From assembly GCF_016864235.1 (NCBI RefSeq), contig NZ_CP045732.1:372001-436000 (forward strand): DNA of 64,000 nucleotides, written 5' to 3'. This DNA comes from Legionella sp. MW5194 (lineage in GTDB: Bacteria; Pseudomonadota; Gammaproteobacteria; Legionellales; Legionellaceae). Shown piece by piece: positions 7,998 to 16,030 of this stretch (position 1 is its first letter; each line of letters begins with the position of its first letter). The notes under the pieces are model-generated. The model ran no database searches. It was not told where the DNA came from and saw only the letters and a program-made list of their open reading frames with translations. The position numbers and the translations under genes are program-made.

Positions 7998-8843
7998 TTA
8001 TTCCGTCCTCTCAGGCCAAACGGGTAATCCGTTGGCTCGCTGCAACCAGTTACTCTGTGGATAAGGGCAACTGGCATCGATCGCATGCAGGGTGTAGGCA
8101 TGCCTTGATTTGGATGACCCATTGGCGTCGCTTTTATGCGGGACGCGACCATGCAGGAGAACAAGGCTGCCTTGCCTCACTTCAAGTGGCACACAATCGT
8201 CCTGACACCAGGGGGTTTTATCATACTCTTCGAAGTAAATGCTGTTGTTTTCCCTGATCATTTTTTGCTTCAGAGGTATCGTATGCGGACTGGGGATCAC
8301 CTGTAAGCAGCCATTTTCCAGGGTCGCATCCTCCAGCGCAAACCAGAAACCCAACACCTCGCTTTGCTCGCTGTGCAGGTAGGTGGCATCCTGATGATAA
8401 TTGACTTCCGCGCCAATGGCCGGTTGTTTAAACAGGTACATGGATTGCAGCAGGCAGGGGGTTTTAAAGCCCAATTGCCGGCACATGGACTGGATACGCG
8501 CGTCATGAGAATGGTGTCTGAAAACCGGATCATGTTCATGCAGGGCATGCCCCACTTTGTTTAAAGAACGCTCAATCGGTTGTGCCAGGGTGCCGTCGCC
8601 GTTAAATGCGCCAGGTTCAAAGAAAAAGTGAATTTTATCGCCGGATCCAAGAAAATAATCAGATGCCGCATGCTCATTGGTTTGGGTAGAAAAAACCGTA
8701 GCCGGGATGAGGTCTTTGTTTTCTGCAATCAGGTGATTCATGCGATGCATGAGTTGCTCACAGGTTTCCTTGCTGAAAAAGTCTTCAATGACCAGATAAC
8801 CCTGGGTAAGGAAGTCGTCAATCTGTACTGGCGATAAGTCCAT
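7998..8843 (-). CDS. Phytanoyl-CoA dioxygenase (PhyH) family protein
   Basis: A 281-residue cytoplasmic Fe(II)/2-oxoglutarate-dependent oxygenase. The metal triad is visible: VNYHQDATYL (HxD) and VLLHGRVPHKSDAN, which supplies the distal histidine. SRHAYTLH downstream provides the arginine that holds 2-oxoglutarate. GFWFALEDATLENGCLQVIPSPH is the typical core strand of PhyH proteins. The substrate is unknown; family members hydroxylate acyl-CoAs, amino acids or small metabolites. The gene is alone and divergent from the ZIP transporter. Confidence 0.8.
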   Translation of the reverse strand: MDLSPVQIDDFLTQGYLVIEDFFSKETCEQLMHRMNHLIAENKDLIPATVFSTQTNEHAASDYFLGSGDKIHFFFEPGAFNGDGTLAQPIERSLNKVGHALHEHDPVFRHHSHDARIQSMCRQLGFKTPCLLQSMYLFKQPAIGAEVNYHQDATYLHSEQSEVLGFWFALEDATLENGCLQVIPSPHTIPLKQKMIRENNSIYFEEYDKTPWCQDDCVPLEVRQGSLVLLHGRVPHKSDANGSSKSRHAYTLHAIDASCPYPQSNWLQRANGLPVWPERTE

Positions 8844-8931
8844 GGTCTTTCCTTGATGTGATAGCCTTAAGGCGCAAGGATCATAGTGCGTTTGTGACCT
8901 TTAAGCAACCCAATGAATCGACATGAATGCC

Positions 8932-8960
8932 TTGAACAATAGCCTCGCTTTCATTATGCT
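8932..8960 (+). promoter_or_regulatory. Sigma-70 promoter for the ZIP transporter gene
   Basis: TTGAAC (8932-8937), 17-bp spacer, TATGCT (8955-8960), ending 23 bp before the ATG. A good match in both boxes with ideal spacing. Confidence 0.55.
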
Positions 8961-8983
8961 CTAATTTTAGCGAAAGGATTCTC

Positions 8984-9709
8984 ATGACCGCGTCCCTGGC
9001 CACCATCCTTCTTTATTCAATTATGCCGGCACTGATGATGATTATTGGCGGAGGGATAACCAGTTTTTATCAGCCCAGCCGTCAACTGACGAGTGCAACC
9101 CAGCATTTCGCTGCCGGTGTCGTCTTTGCGGCAGTGGCCAAAGAGTTATTACCGGAAATCAGTGCGGCACACGCCCCTGTGGCATTGGCCGCAGGATTCT
9201 CGTTAGGCGTTCTCGGCATGTTGCTGTTGAAATGGTTAACCGGCAGGCTTGAAGAACGTGAGGAAGCGCTTCCTGGAATGCCCTTGGGGTTAATTTATGC
9301 TGTCGGTATTGATTTATTACTGGATGGCATTTTAATCGGTGTTGCCTTTTTAGCTGGGGCTCAAGGCGGCGTTCTGGTGGCTGTCGCTTTAGCCATCGAA
9401 ATCTTTTTCCTCGGTTTATCCACCACAGCCACTCTGGCGTCACGCCGTATTTCCAGGGCAAAACGGGCAGGGATTACCCTGCTATTAGCCCTGTTAATTC
9501 CGACAGGGGCAGTGTTTGGCGCAAGCCTGCTGGTCCATTTGCCGCCGGTCATGACCAGGGGGGTCTTGTCCTTTGGTGTGGCTGCCCTTCTTTATCTGGT
9601 GACTGAAGAATTATTAATCGAAGCGCATGAAGGGGTTGAAGCGCCCTGGGTTACGGCGTGTTTCTTTGCCGGGTTTTTAATCATTTTATTGCTGGAAGGG
9701 TTAAGTTAA
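8984..9709 (+). CDS. ZIP-family metal transporter
   Basis: A 241-residue protein with eight hydrophobic segments, the usual number for ZIP transporters. The second to third segment reads HFAAGVVFAAVAKELLPE. Helix 4 carries GIDLLLDGILIGVAF where ZupT-type proteins have HNxPEG, and helix 5 carries ALAIEIFFLGLS. The metal-binding histidine of helix 4 is replaced by Asp, so the metal preference may differ from zinc. It would import a divalent metal across the inner membrane. AAAGG precedes the ATG. The thioredoxin-fold gene follows after 18 bp and may be co-transcribed. Confidence 0.75.
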   Translation: MTASLATILLYSIMPALMMIIGGGITSFYQPSRQLTSATQHFAAGVVFAAVAKELLPEISAAHAPVALAAGFSLGVLGMLLLKWLTGRLEEREEALPGMPLGLIYAVGIDLLLDGILIGVAFLAGAQGGVLVAVALAIEIFFLGLSTTATLASRRISRAKRAGITLLLALLIPTGAVFGASLLVHLPPVMTRGVLSFGVAALLYLVTEELLIEAHEGVEAPWVTACFFAGFLIILLLEGLS

Positions 9710-9727
9710 CTTTTAAGGATGCAATAC

Positions 9728-10120
9728 ATGAAGCGACTGGTGATTGGATTAATGGTGTGCAGCCTGCCAATCCTGGCATGGGAGGCTGGAGCAGTGACCC
9801 AGCCCACGGTGCAAGCGGTGCATTTTACCCCGTCACAATTTGAAAAAGCGAAGCGTAGCAATCTCCGATTTATTGTAGCCTTTCATAAAAAGGACTGTGC
9901 ACGCTGCAAAAAGCAGCAACAAATTTTAAATGAGCTCGCCCTGTCGCCTGAATTAGTCGCCTTACGCCTGTTGATTGCCGATTTTGATGATGCTGAACTT
10001 GTGAAGCAATTTGATGTCAGCTTTCACGACACCTTGATTGTATACCGGGGGCCGCGGGAAGTGAGCCGCTCGCAGGGCTTGCTCAATGCAAGAGCCATTA
10101 GGCAGCAAATTACAGGTTGA
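9728..10120 (+). CDS. Exported thioredoxin-fold protein with CARC motif
   Basis: About 130 residues: signal peptide (MKRLVIGLMVCSLPILAWEAGA), then a compact thioredoxin-like domain with the redox motif CARC in FHKKDCARCKKQQQIL, a strand RLLIADFDD, and FDVSFHDTLIVYRG, where thioredoxins have FxVxxxPTLI (here HDTLI lacks the cis-proline). It is probably a periplasmic thiol protein of reduced or altered function. The second ATG (9728) is preferred over 9719 because AAGG is 9 bp upstream. It sits 18 bp behind the ZIP gene. Confidence 0.65.
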   Translation: MKRLVIGLMVCSLPILAWEAGAVTQPTVQAVHFTPSQFEKAKRSNLRFIVAFHKKDCARCKKQQQILNELALSPELVALRLLIADFDDAELVKQFDVSFHDTLIVYRGPREVSRSQGLLNARAIRQQITG

Positions 10121-10156
10121 ATTTTGTACAGTCATTGCGAAACCGCAAAACTAAAA

Positions 10157-10185
10157 TTGCACTTTGATGCATTTTGAACTGTAAT
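10157..10185 (+). promoter_or_regulatory. Sigma-70 promoter for the gene at 10216
   Basis: TTGCAC (10157-10162), 17-bp spacer, TGTAAT (10180-10185). Transcription would start near 10192, which supports the downstream ATG at 10216 as the true start. Confidence 0.5.
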
Positions 10186-10215
10186 AAAAATGGGATCATC
10201 AACTGGAGCAACGAA

Positions 10216-10692
10216 ATGCCCATCAGTTATGCATGCCTTACCTCGTTAAAAGCCATGTTACAAACCTATAGCAAAACAGGCAGCAGCGATACCCATTATC
10301 AGGATTTGCTGGCTTTATTACATAAAACATGCCGATCCTCGCATAAATTGAAAACCTGTACCGACAGCGACATTCTCCTGCTTTTGTGTCATTCGGCTTC
10401 CAGGATTGAAAAGGCACCGCAGTTCAAGGCCTGTGTCGAGGCTTTTCTTTTGGATTATCAGGCTCGTACCAATGCGCTGGAGTCGTATGTCGATGAGAAA
10501 GGCAATCCAGTCGCCAGCGATGAGTTCTGGAAAGAAGAGAACCCTTGGCTGCCGCCGGAGATCCCCAGCGCGTTGACGCTTGAGCTTAAAGCGGTCATTG
10601 CCGAGCGGGAGCGCCGCTTGAGAGGAGGGGGTGTAGAGGCATTGAAAAACGTGCATGCCAATAAGACCGAATTTGGCTTTAACATGAAATAA
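10216..10692 (+). CDS. Hypothetical cytoplasmic protein, 158 residues
   Basis: I do not recognise the family. The protein is helical, with several cysteines in the first half (KTCRSSHKLKTCTDSDILLLLCHSASR) and a region FWKEENPWLPPEIPSALTLELKAVI before a basic helix. It has no signal peptide or membrane segment. The ATG at 10216 has GGAG 7 bp upstream and lies downstream of a good promoter; a longer frame from 10174 would place the start inside the promoter. It precedes the pyruvate carboxylase subunit gene by 29 bp and may share its transcript. Confidence 0.6.
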   Translation: MPISYACLTSLKAMLQTYSKTGSSDTHYQDLLALLHKTCRSSHKLKTCTDSDILLLLCHSASRIEKAPQFKACVEAFLLDYQARTNALESYVDEKGNPVASDEFWKEENPWLPPEIPSALTLELKAVIAERERRLRGGGVEALKNVHANKTEFGFNMK

Positions 10693-10721
10693 ACAGCCCT
10701 GCTTTAATTCAGGAAGAAACG

Positions 10722-12146
10722 ATGTTTAAAAAAATCTTAATCAGTAATCGGGGCGAAATTGCCTTACGCATTGTGCGTGCCTGCAAGGAAATGGGAATAG
10801 CTGCTGTGGCTATTCACAGTGAAGCCGATCGTTATTCCCTGCATGTCAAGCGGGCTTCTCACTCCCATTGCTTGAGCAGCAAGCCTCTGGATGCTTATCT
10901 GAATGGCCATCGCATCATTGAATGCGCCAAGGCAGCCGGTTGTGAAGCGATACATCCCGGGTATGGTTTTTTATCGGAAAACGCGGATTTTGCTCTGGCC
11001 TGTGAGCAGGCTGGTCTGGTGTTTATCGGTCCTCGTGCGGACGTGATAGCGATCATGGGATCCAAAGTGGCCGCACGCAACGCCATGCAGCGTGCCGGCA
11101 TTCCGGTCATTCCGGGCAGTGAAGGCAATCTTGAATCGGTCGAGGACGCATTAGCGTCTGCTGAACGACTCGGCTACCCAGTGATGCTTAAAGCGACATT
11201 TGGTGGGGGCGGCCGCGGTATTCGTCTGTGTTACGAGCCGGACCATGTTCGGCAGCAGTTTGCGCGTGCGCAATCTGAGGCAGAAAAAGCATTTGGTGTT
11301 AACCAGGTGTTTATGGAGAAATTCATTGCCAATCCCCGCCACATCGAAGTCCAGATTCTAGCCGATCATCATGGAAATGTCCTTCATTTGTTTGAGCGTG
11401 ATTGCTCTATCCAACGGCGGCATCAGAAACTGGTCGAAATTGCTCCGGCGGTACAACTGAACCAGGCTACCCGCGAGAGGTTGTATGCTTACGCTGTTAA
11501 AGCGGCAAAAGAAGTCGGTTATACCAATGCTGGAACAGTCGAATTTATTCTTGATGAGGACAATCAGGCTTATTTTCTTGAAATGAATACCCGCTTGCAG
11601 GTCGAGCATCCAGTCACAGAACAAATCACCGGGATTGATTTGGTTCAGGAGCAGATTAAAATCGCCGCGGGTGAACCCTTGCCCCTGCAGCAGGAACAGA
11701 TTAATCGCAATGGTTTTGCCATTGAATTCCGCATTAACGCCGAAGATCCCCAGAATGATTTTCTGCCCAGTTTTGGACGGGTGACCCGTTATTATGCCCC
11801 GGGAGGACCTGGAGTAAGAACGGACAGCGCCATTTATACCGGCTATTCCATTCCGCCTTATTATGATTCGCTTTGCGCCAAACTGACCGTATGGAGTCTG
11901 GATTGGCCGTCGGCCATCCGCCGCGCACGCCGGGCCCTGGAAGAAATGCGCCTGTTTGGCATAAAAACCACCATCCCCTATTACCTTGAGATGATTAAAT
12001 CCGAGGAGTTTCTGCAAGGGCATTTAAATACAGGACTCGTGGAGTCCCATCCAGAGTGGCTGCAGTATTCCAATAAATCGCTGCCTCAGCATAAAGCCGC
12101 GGTGATTGCCGCGGCCATTGCCCGCCTGGGCATGAAAAAGAATTAG
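10722..12146 (+). CDS. pycA: Pyruvate carboxylase subunit A (biotin carboxylase subunit)
   Basis: A 474-residue biotin carboxylase of the acetyl-CoA/pyruvate carboxylase family: N-terminal [34 protein letters not shown]-grasp glycine loop FGGGGRGIR near residue 160, [14 protein letters not shown] near 285, and the C-terminal [13 protein letters not shown]. The length and the tail [14 protein letters not shown] followed by an Ala/Ile-rich end fit the split two-subunit pyruvate carboxylase of pseudomonads (PycA about 471) better than AccC (about 449). PycA carboxylates biotin carried on PycB, giving oxaloacetate from pyruvate. The partner pycB is not in the window. AccC remains an alternative. 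Confidence 0.75.
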   Translation: MFKKILISNRGEIALRIVRACKEMGIAAVAIHSEADRYSLHVKRASHSHCLSSKPLDAYLNGHRIIECAKAAGCEAIHPGYGFLSENADFALACEQAGLVFIGPRADVIAIMGSKVAARNAMQRAGIPVIPGSEGNLESVEDALASAERLGYPVMLKATFGGGGRGIRLCYEPDHVRQQFARAQSEAEKAFGVNQVFMEKFIANPRHIEVQILADHHGNVLHLFERDCSIQRRHQKLVEIAPAVQLNQATRERLYAYAVKAAKEVGYTNAGTVEFILDEDNQAYFLEMNTRLQVEHPVTEQITGIDLVQEQIKIAAGEPLPLQQEQINRNGFAIEFRINAEDPQNDFLPSFGRVTRYYAPGGPGVRTDSAIYTGYSIPPYYDSLCAKLTVWSLDWPSAIRRARRALEEMRLFGIKTTIPYYLEMIKSEEFLQGHLNTGLVESHPEWLQYSNKSLPQHKAAVIAAAIARLGMKKN

Positions 12147-12904
12147 CTGAGCGCGTAATTGTCAATCAGACGGATATCATCAATGAGGACGGCGGCAAAG
12201 CGGCGACCGTCCTGCTCGTGAAGATACTCCACCTCAATGCCGGCAGCCTCGATGTCGTTTTGCAACTGGTCTATCGCTTTATCCTGATGAAAAAGGCGAG
12301 CGAAGGTTTCCGCTTTAAGACGCTGGGCGCTGTTAAGGCGATTGTTACGCGAGCTGAAAGCCAAACCGCTGGGCTCCCTGATCGTGGGGCAGGGGATAAT
12401 CGCAATCGGCAGAAAAAAAGCAGCAACCATGCCGCGAATGAGCCGGTATTGCTGATAATCCTTTTCGCCAAAATAAGCCTTTTGGGGTCTGACTAAATTC
12501 AATAATTTTAAAACAATGGTTAATACGCCGGTGAAATGGCCGGGGCGATGAATGCCTTCCATGCACTGACTTAAATGATTCTCATGCACCTGATAATGAT
12601 ACCCGTCCTGATAGATTTCCTGCTCGGCAGGCAATAAACAGAAATCGACGCCGCTTTTTTCCAATAAGTGTAAATCCGCTTCCAGGGTGCGCGGGTAGTG
12701 GGTGAAGTCGTCTGGCCGGTTAAATTGCGTCGGATTAATAAAAAGGCTGGCCGCGGTGTAATGATTCTGCTGTTGGCTAATGGCATACAGGGACGCATGA
12801 CCGGCATGGAGATTGCCCATGGTGGGGACAAAGCCCAGGCTTAAGTCGGCCGGCAGCGTGCGGCGGAAGTCAATCCACTCGTTCAGGTGATGAAAAATGC
12901 GCAT
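12143..12904 (-). CDS. panC: Pantothenate synthetase (pantoate-beta-alanine ligase)
   Basis: A 253-residue cytoplasmic enzyme joining pantoate and beta-alanine with ATP. The nucleotidyltransferase motifs are clear: [14 protein letters not shown] near residue 26 (HxGH type), [47 protein letters not shown] (KMSK-like region [15 protein letters not shown]). It is about 30 residues shorter at the C-terminus than the E. coli enzyme. AGGA lies 6 bp before the ATG. It is the second gene of panB-panC and its stop overlaps that of the convergent pycA by 4 bp. Confidence 0.93.
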   Translation of the reverse strand: MRIFHHLNEWIDFRRTLPADLSLGFVPTMGNLHAGHASLYAISQQQNHYTAASLFINPTQFNRPDDFTHYPRTLEADLHLLEKSGVDFCLLPAEQEIYQDGYHYQVHENHLSQCMEGIHRPGHFTGVLTIVLKLLNLVRPQKAYFGEKDYQQYRLIRGMVAAFFLPIAIIPCPTIREPSGLAFSSRNNRLNSAQRLKAETFARLFHQDKAIDQLQNDIEAAGIEVEYLHEQDGRRFAAVLIDDIRLIDNYALS

Positions 12905-12921
12905 GGTTAATCCTGTTGATG

Positions 12922-12941
12922 AAGCCCCGCAAGCGGGGCTT
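12922..12941. other. Intercistronic hairpin between panB and panC
   Basis: AAGCCCCGC at 12922-12930 pairs with GCGGGGCTT at 12933-12941, a 9-bp GC-rich inverted repeat. No T-run follows it in the panB-to-panC direction, so it looks more like an RNA stabiliser or processing hairpin than a terminator. Confidence 0.55.
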
Positions 12942-12945
12942 GTAA

Positions 12946-13734
12946 TTAAAAGGCATGATCAGGCGTTGGGAATGCGGCTTGTCGAACCTCATCCACGTAA
13001 GCATTGATGGCGTTTAAGGTGAGTGCCTTGCCATTCAGGTATTGCTTTAAAAATTTAGGCCTGAATTCCGATTGCAAGCCCAGCATGTCATGCCAGACAA
13101 GAACCTGTCCGTCGGTGCCGACTCCGGCGCCGATGCCGATGGTGGGAATGGACAGTGCCTGTGTGATGGTCTCTGCTACGGACAAGGGGACACATTCAAT
13201 CACCAGTGCGGTACAGCCGGACGCTTCCAGGCGTTGCGCCTGACGAAGAAGCTCGGCGGCTTGTTTTTCTTCTCGACCTTGAACTTTATAGCCACCCAAT
13301 TGGTAAAACGATTGCGGCGTTAAACCAATGTGGCCGATGACAGGCACCCCAGCGGTGACCAAATGAGTAATCGTTTGACAAGTATCCTCATCGCCGCCCT
13401 CAATTTTTACGGCATGGGCGCCTGCCTGCATGAGTTGTCTGACACATTCAACCGTGTCGCGTAAAGAAAGGCGGTGGCATAAAAAAGGCAAATCACTGAT
13501 TAGGAATTGTTGGGTCAGACCGCGGGCGACGGCTTGGGTATGTAAAATCATCATCTCCAGTGTCGCCATGACCGTGGTGTCATGCCCGTGCACTGCCATG
13601 GCGACGGAATCACCCACCAGCACGCAATCCAGTTTTGATTCAGCAATTGTTCTTGCCGAAGGGTAATCGTAACAGGTTAATACGGTTATTTTCTCACCGT
13701 GTTGTTTTTTGCGTTTAAAGTCGGAAATTTTCAT
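12946..13734 (-). CDS. panB: 3-methyl-2-oxobutanoate hydroxymethyltransferase
   Basis: A 262-residue cytoplasmic enzyme making ketopantoate in pantothenate synthesis. Typical motifs are [32 protein letters not shown] (Mg2+ ligand Asp), [22 protein letters not shown] and [22 protein letters not shown]. The start is fixed by GGGAGG 6 bp before the ATG at 13734; a longer open frame upstream has no such site. It forms an operon with panC, 41 bp downstream. Confidence 0.94.
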   Translation of the reverse strand: MKISDFKRKKQHGEKITVLTCYDYPSARTIAESKLDCVLVGDSVAMAVHGHDTTVMATLEMMILHTQAVARGLTQQFLISDLPFLCHRLSLRDTVECVRQLMQAGAHAVKIEGGDEDTCQTITHLVTAGVPVIGHIGLTPQSFYQLGGYKVQGREEKQAAELLRQAQRLEASGCTALVIECVPLSVAETITQALSIPTIGIGAGVGTDGQVLVWHDMLGLQSEFRPKFLKQYLNGKALTLNAINAYVDEVRQAAFPTPDHAF

Positions 13735-13968
13735 TGCGCGCCTCCCTGTAACTGGAAAGTGCGGATACGTGGTGCTACAGGTACCTGTCTCATGGATCAA
13801 GTCCTCCGTTAAATGGTTTGATAAGTCACCGCTGCCACTCAGGCGGTCGGCGCCCTTCTGATCTTAAAGTACAGACACTAAATTGCAAGATGCCGGCTTA
13901 ATTATGTTACTATCGTCCCTTATTCAAGAGAAAAATGGACAAAAATTGTCCTCAGTTGCGAGGCGTGC

Positions 13969-14631
13969 ATGGTATTTGCTGACAAATTAGACAAACCGGG
14001 CGAACACCCCTTTGTGTTTAACACGGAGGCGGGCGCACTCGAAGGCGTGTTGACGGTGCCTTTGACCGGCGGCTCCGCCTTCATTGCGCTGCTGGGGCAT
14101 CCTCATTCCCTGCAGGGCGGCACGATGAATAACAAAGTCGTCACCACGATGGCGCGTGCCTTTAAAGAGTCAGGTATTGCGAGCCTCCGCTTCAATTTCC
14201 GCGGCGTGGGCCATTCTCAAGGACGCTATGACGAAGGCATTGGCGAAAGCAACGACATGCTTGCGCTTTGCCAATTGTGGGCCGCTGAATGTCCGCAAAG
14301 CCGTTACCTGTTTGCCGGATTCTCTTTTGGATCCTATGTGGCTTATCGCGCCGCCGCCCAGCACGCCCATGCGTTATTAATCACGGTGGCTCCACCGGTT
14401 CATCATTACAATTACCGGGCCTATCAGCCCGCACCGTCACCCTGGCATGTTTTTCAGGGGGATAATGATGAGGTTGTACCGGAGTCCCTGGTGATGGATT
14501 TTGCCGCAAGCGTCTCCCCGCCGCTTGCCGTGAGTACATTTGCCGACACCAGCCATTTTTTTCATGGGAAATTGCTGGAACTGAAAGAGGAATTAATGAG
14601 AATCCTCAATGAAAAGGTGTTGCACCCATGA
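13969..14631 (+). CDS. Alpha/beta hydrolase (dienelactone-hydrolase-like)
   Basis: A 220-residue cytoplasmic alpha/beta hydrolase. It has LLGHPHSLQGGTMNNKVV near the oxyanion region, FNFRGVGHSQGRYDEG, the nucleophile elbow AGFSFGSYVAYR (G-x-S-x-G, Ser about residue 124), the acid in GDNDEVVPE, and the histidine in TSHFFHGKL. The full triad is present. The substrate is unknown; close families act on esters or long-chain lipids. GAGG precedes the ATG, and its stop overlaps the zapE start (ATGA), so the two are translationally coupled. Confidence 0.75.
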   Translation: MVFADKLDKPGEHPFVFNTEAGALEGVLTVPLTGGSAFIALLGHPHSLQGGTMNNKVVTTMARAFKESGIASLRFNFRGVGHSQGRYDEGIGESNDMLALCQLWAAECPQSRYLFAGFSFGSYVAYRAAAQHAHALLITVAPPVHHYNYRAYQPAPSPWHVFQGDNDEVVPESLVMDFAASVSPPLAVSTFADTSHFFHGKLLELKEELMRILNEKVLHP

Positions 14632-15722
14632 GTATCTCAGCCAGTTATGATGCGGCAATCGCCCGGGGTGAAATTGAAAATGATCCCTTGCAACGCCAGA
14701 TCATTGGCGTCATGGACGAGTTGGCCAGTGCCTTAAGTCAACCCAAAAAATCCTTTTTCAGCTGGCGGCGCACGCATGTGGTCAAAGGCATTTACCTTTA
14801 TGGCAGTGTGGGCGTGGGCAAGACTTTTCTGATGGATCTTTTCTTCGAACAGGTTAAAACCCGCGAAAAAGTCCGGTTCCACTTTCATCATTTTATGCAG
14901 CAGGTTGATGCGCAGCTTAGGCGTCTGCAGGGGCAGAAAGATCCCCTGCAGGTGATTGCCAAAAATTTGGCTAAAACGACTCGCCTGTTGTGTTTTGACG
15001 AGTTTTTGGTGCACGACGTCGCCCATGCGATGATTCTTGCCGAATTGTTGAAGGCTTTGTTTGCCAATGGTATTGTGCTGGTGGCGACATCCAACATCAA
15101 ACCGGATGATCTGTATTTAAACGGGGTGCAGCGGGCCCGTTTTTTACCGGCCATTGCCCTGATTAAATCCCAGTGCCAGGTGCTTGCCTTAAATCAGCCG
15201 CGCGATTACCGGCTCGGCCGTGAAATTCAGGTGGAAACCTTTTTCTGCCCTTTAAATGAGACCAACCAGAGCCGCTTCAGCGCGCAATTTGCCCGGATGG
15301 AACCGGCGGCTCAGTCCGCAGGGACCGTGACAGTGCAAAACCGTGACATTGCGTATGTTCGTTGCGGTGACGAAGCCATCTGGTTTGATTTTAAAGTGAT
15401 TTGCAACCTGCCGCGCAGCCAGCTGGACTACCTTGAGCTGGTGGATCGATTTTCCACTGTATTTGTCAGCGGCATGCCGCAACTCCATGAGCGCGATACG
15501 GTCTATGCGATTTTATTTGTGCATTTCATTGATGTGCTCTACGATCGCGGCGTGCGGCTGATTCTATCAGCCGAGGTCCCTTTGACGGAGCTGTACCTCA
15601 AGGGGGAGATGAGCCAGGCCTTCAAGCGAACCTTAAGCCGTTTACAGGAAATGCAATCCCAGGATTACCTGCGTCGTCATCCTCGTCGGGCAGTGAATTC
15701 GCTGTTGATGCCGCCAGAATGA
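14628..15722 (+). CDS. zapE: Cell division protein ZapE (AFG1-type ATPase)
   Basis: A 364-residue AFG1/ZapE ATPase. The Walker A is GSVGVGKT at 59-66, the Walker B CFDEF at about 122-126 followed by LVHDVAHAMIL, and sensor-type LVATSNIKPDDLYLNGVQRARFLPAI. ZapE binds FtsZ at the division ring and can destabilise its polymers. Length matches the E. coli protein (375). It overlaps the preceding hydrolase by 4 bp; the feo operon follows after about 80 bp with its own Fur-controlled promoter. Confidence 0.9.
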   Translation: MSISASYDAAIARGEIENDPLQRQIIGVMDELASALSQPKKSFFSWRRTHVVKGIYLYGSVGVGKTFLMDLFFEQVKTREKVRFHFHHFMQQVDAQLRRLQGQKDPLQVIAKNLAKTTRLLCFDEFLVHDVAHAMILAELLKALFANGIVLVATSNIKPDDLYLNGVQRARFLPAIALIKSQCQVLALNQPRDYRLGREIQVETFFCPLNETNQSRFSAQFARMEPAAQSAGTVTVQNRDIAYVRCGDEAIWFDFKVICNLPRSQLDYLELVDRFSTVFVSGMPQLHERDTVYAILFVHFIDVLYDRGVRLILSAEVPLTELYLKGEMSQAFKRTLSRLQEMQSQDYLRRHPRRAVNSLLMPPE

Positions 15723-15737
15723 CAAAATTTGTTCTAA

Positions 15738-15756
15738 AATGAGAATGATTCTCGAT
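15738..15756. promoter_or_regulatory. Fur box upstream of feoABC
   Basis: A 13-bp perfect palindrome GAGAAT-G-ATTCTC (15741-15753) lies inside a 19-bp window that fits the Fur consensus built from GATAAT hexamers. It is 47 bp before feoA and overlaps the likely promoter region, so iron-dependent repression of feo is expected. Confidence 0.8.
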
Positions 15757-15802
15757 ATCATTTGTGTTAAACTAATGAAATTTTGGATTGAGTGTTACCA
15801 TC

Positions 15803-16030
15803 ATGCACATTACCGAGTTAACCCGTGGCGATAAAGTCCGATTGCTTGATTTTGGCCGCACCGATGCGCAGTATCGGCGGCGTTTGCTGTCATTGGGTAT
15901 TACTCGCGGTGTGGAATTGACGATTGTAAGAATCGCTCCTCTGGGATGTCCAGTGCAGGTTGAGGTCCGGGGAACATCCCTGACCTTGAGAAAAGAAGAA
16001 GCAATTCACCTGAATCTGGAGCGTGTATGA
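15803..16030 (+). CDS. feoA: Ferrous iron transport protein A
   Basis: A 75-residue SH3-like protein: ITELTRGDKVRLLDFG, RRLLSLGITRGVELTIVRIAPLGCPVQVEVRGTSLTLRKEEA. FeoA is a cytoplasmic partner of FeoB. The ATG at 15803 gives the usual family length; a TTG at 15788 would add five residues. No strong ribosome-binding site is seen for either. It overlaps feoB by 4 bp (ATGA type) and lies under a Fur box. Confidence 0.93.
   Translation: MHITELTRGDKVRLLDFGRTDAQYRRRLLSLGITRGVELTIVRIAPLGCPVQVEVRGTSLTLRKEEAIHLNLERV

Noticed and set aside
8870-8920. TTAAG motifs near the PhyH and ZIP genes as further PmrA boxes
   Set aside because: Single CTTAAG or TTTAAG hexamers occur, but no partner half-site and no -10 at 10 bp.
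11358-12023. 221-residue frame opposite the biotin carboxylase gene
   Set aside because: Antisense to highly conserved carboxylase motifs; no independent support.
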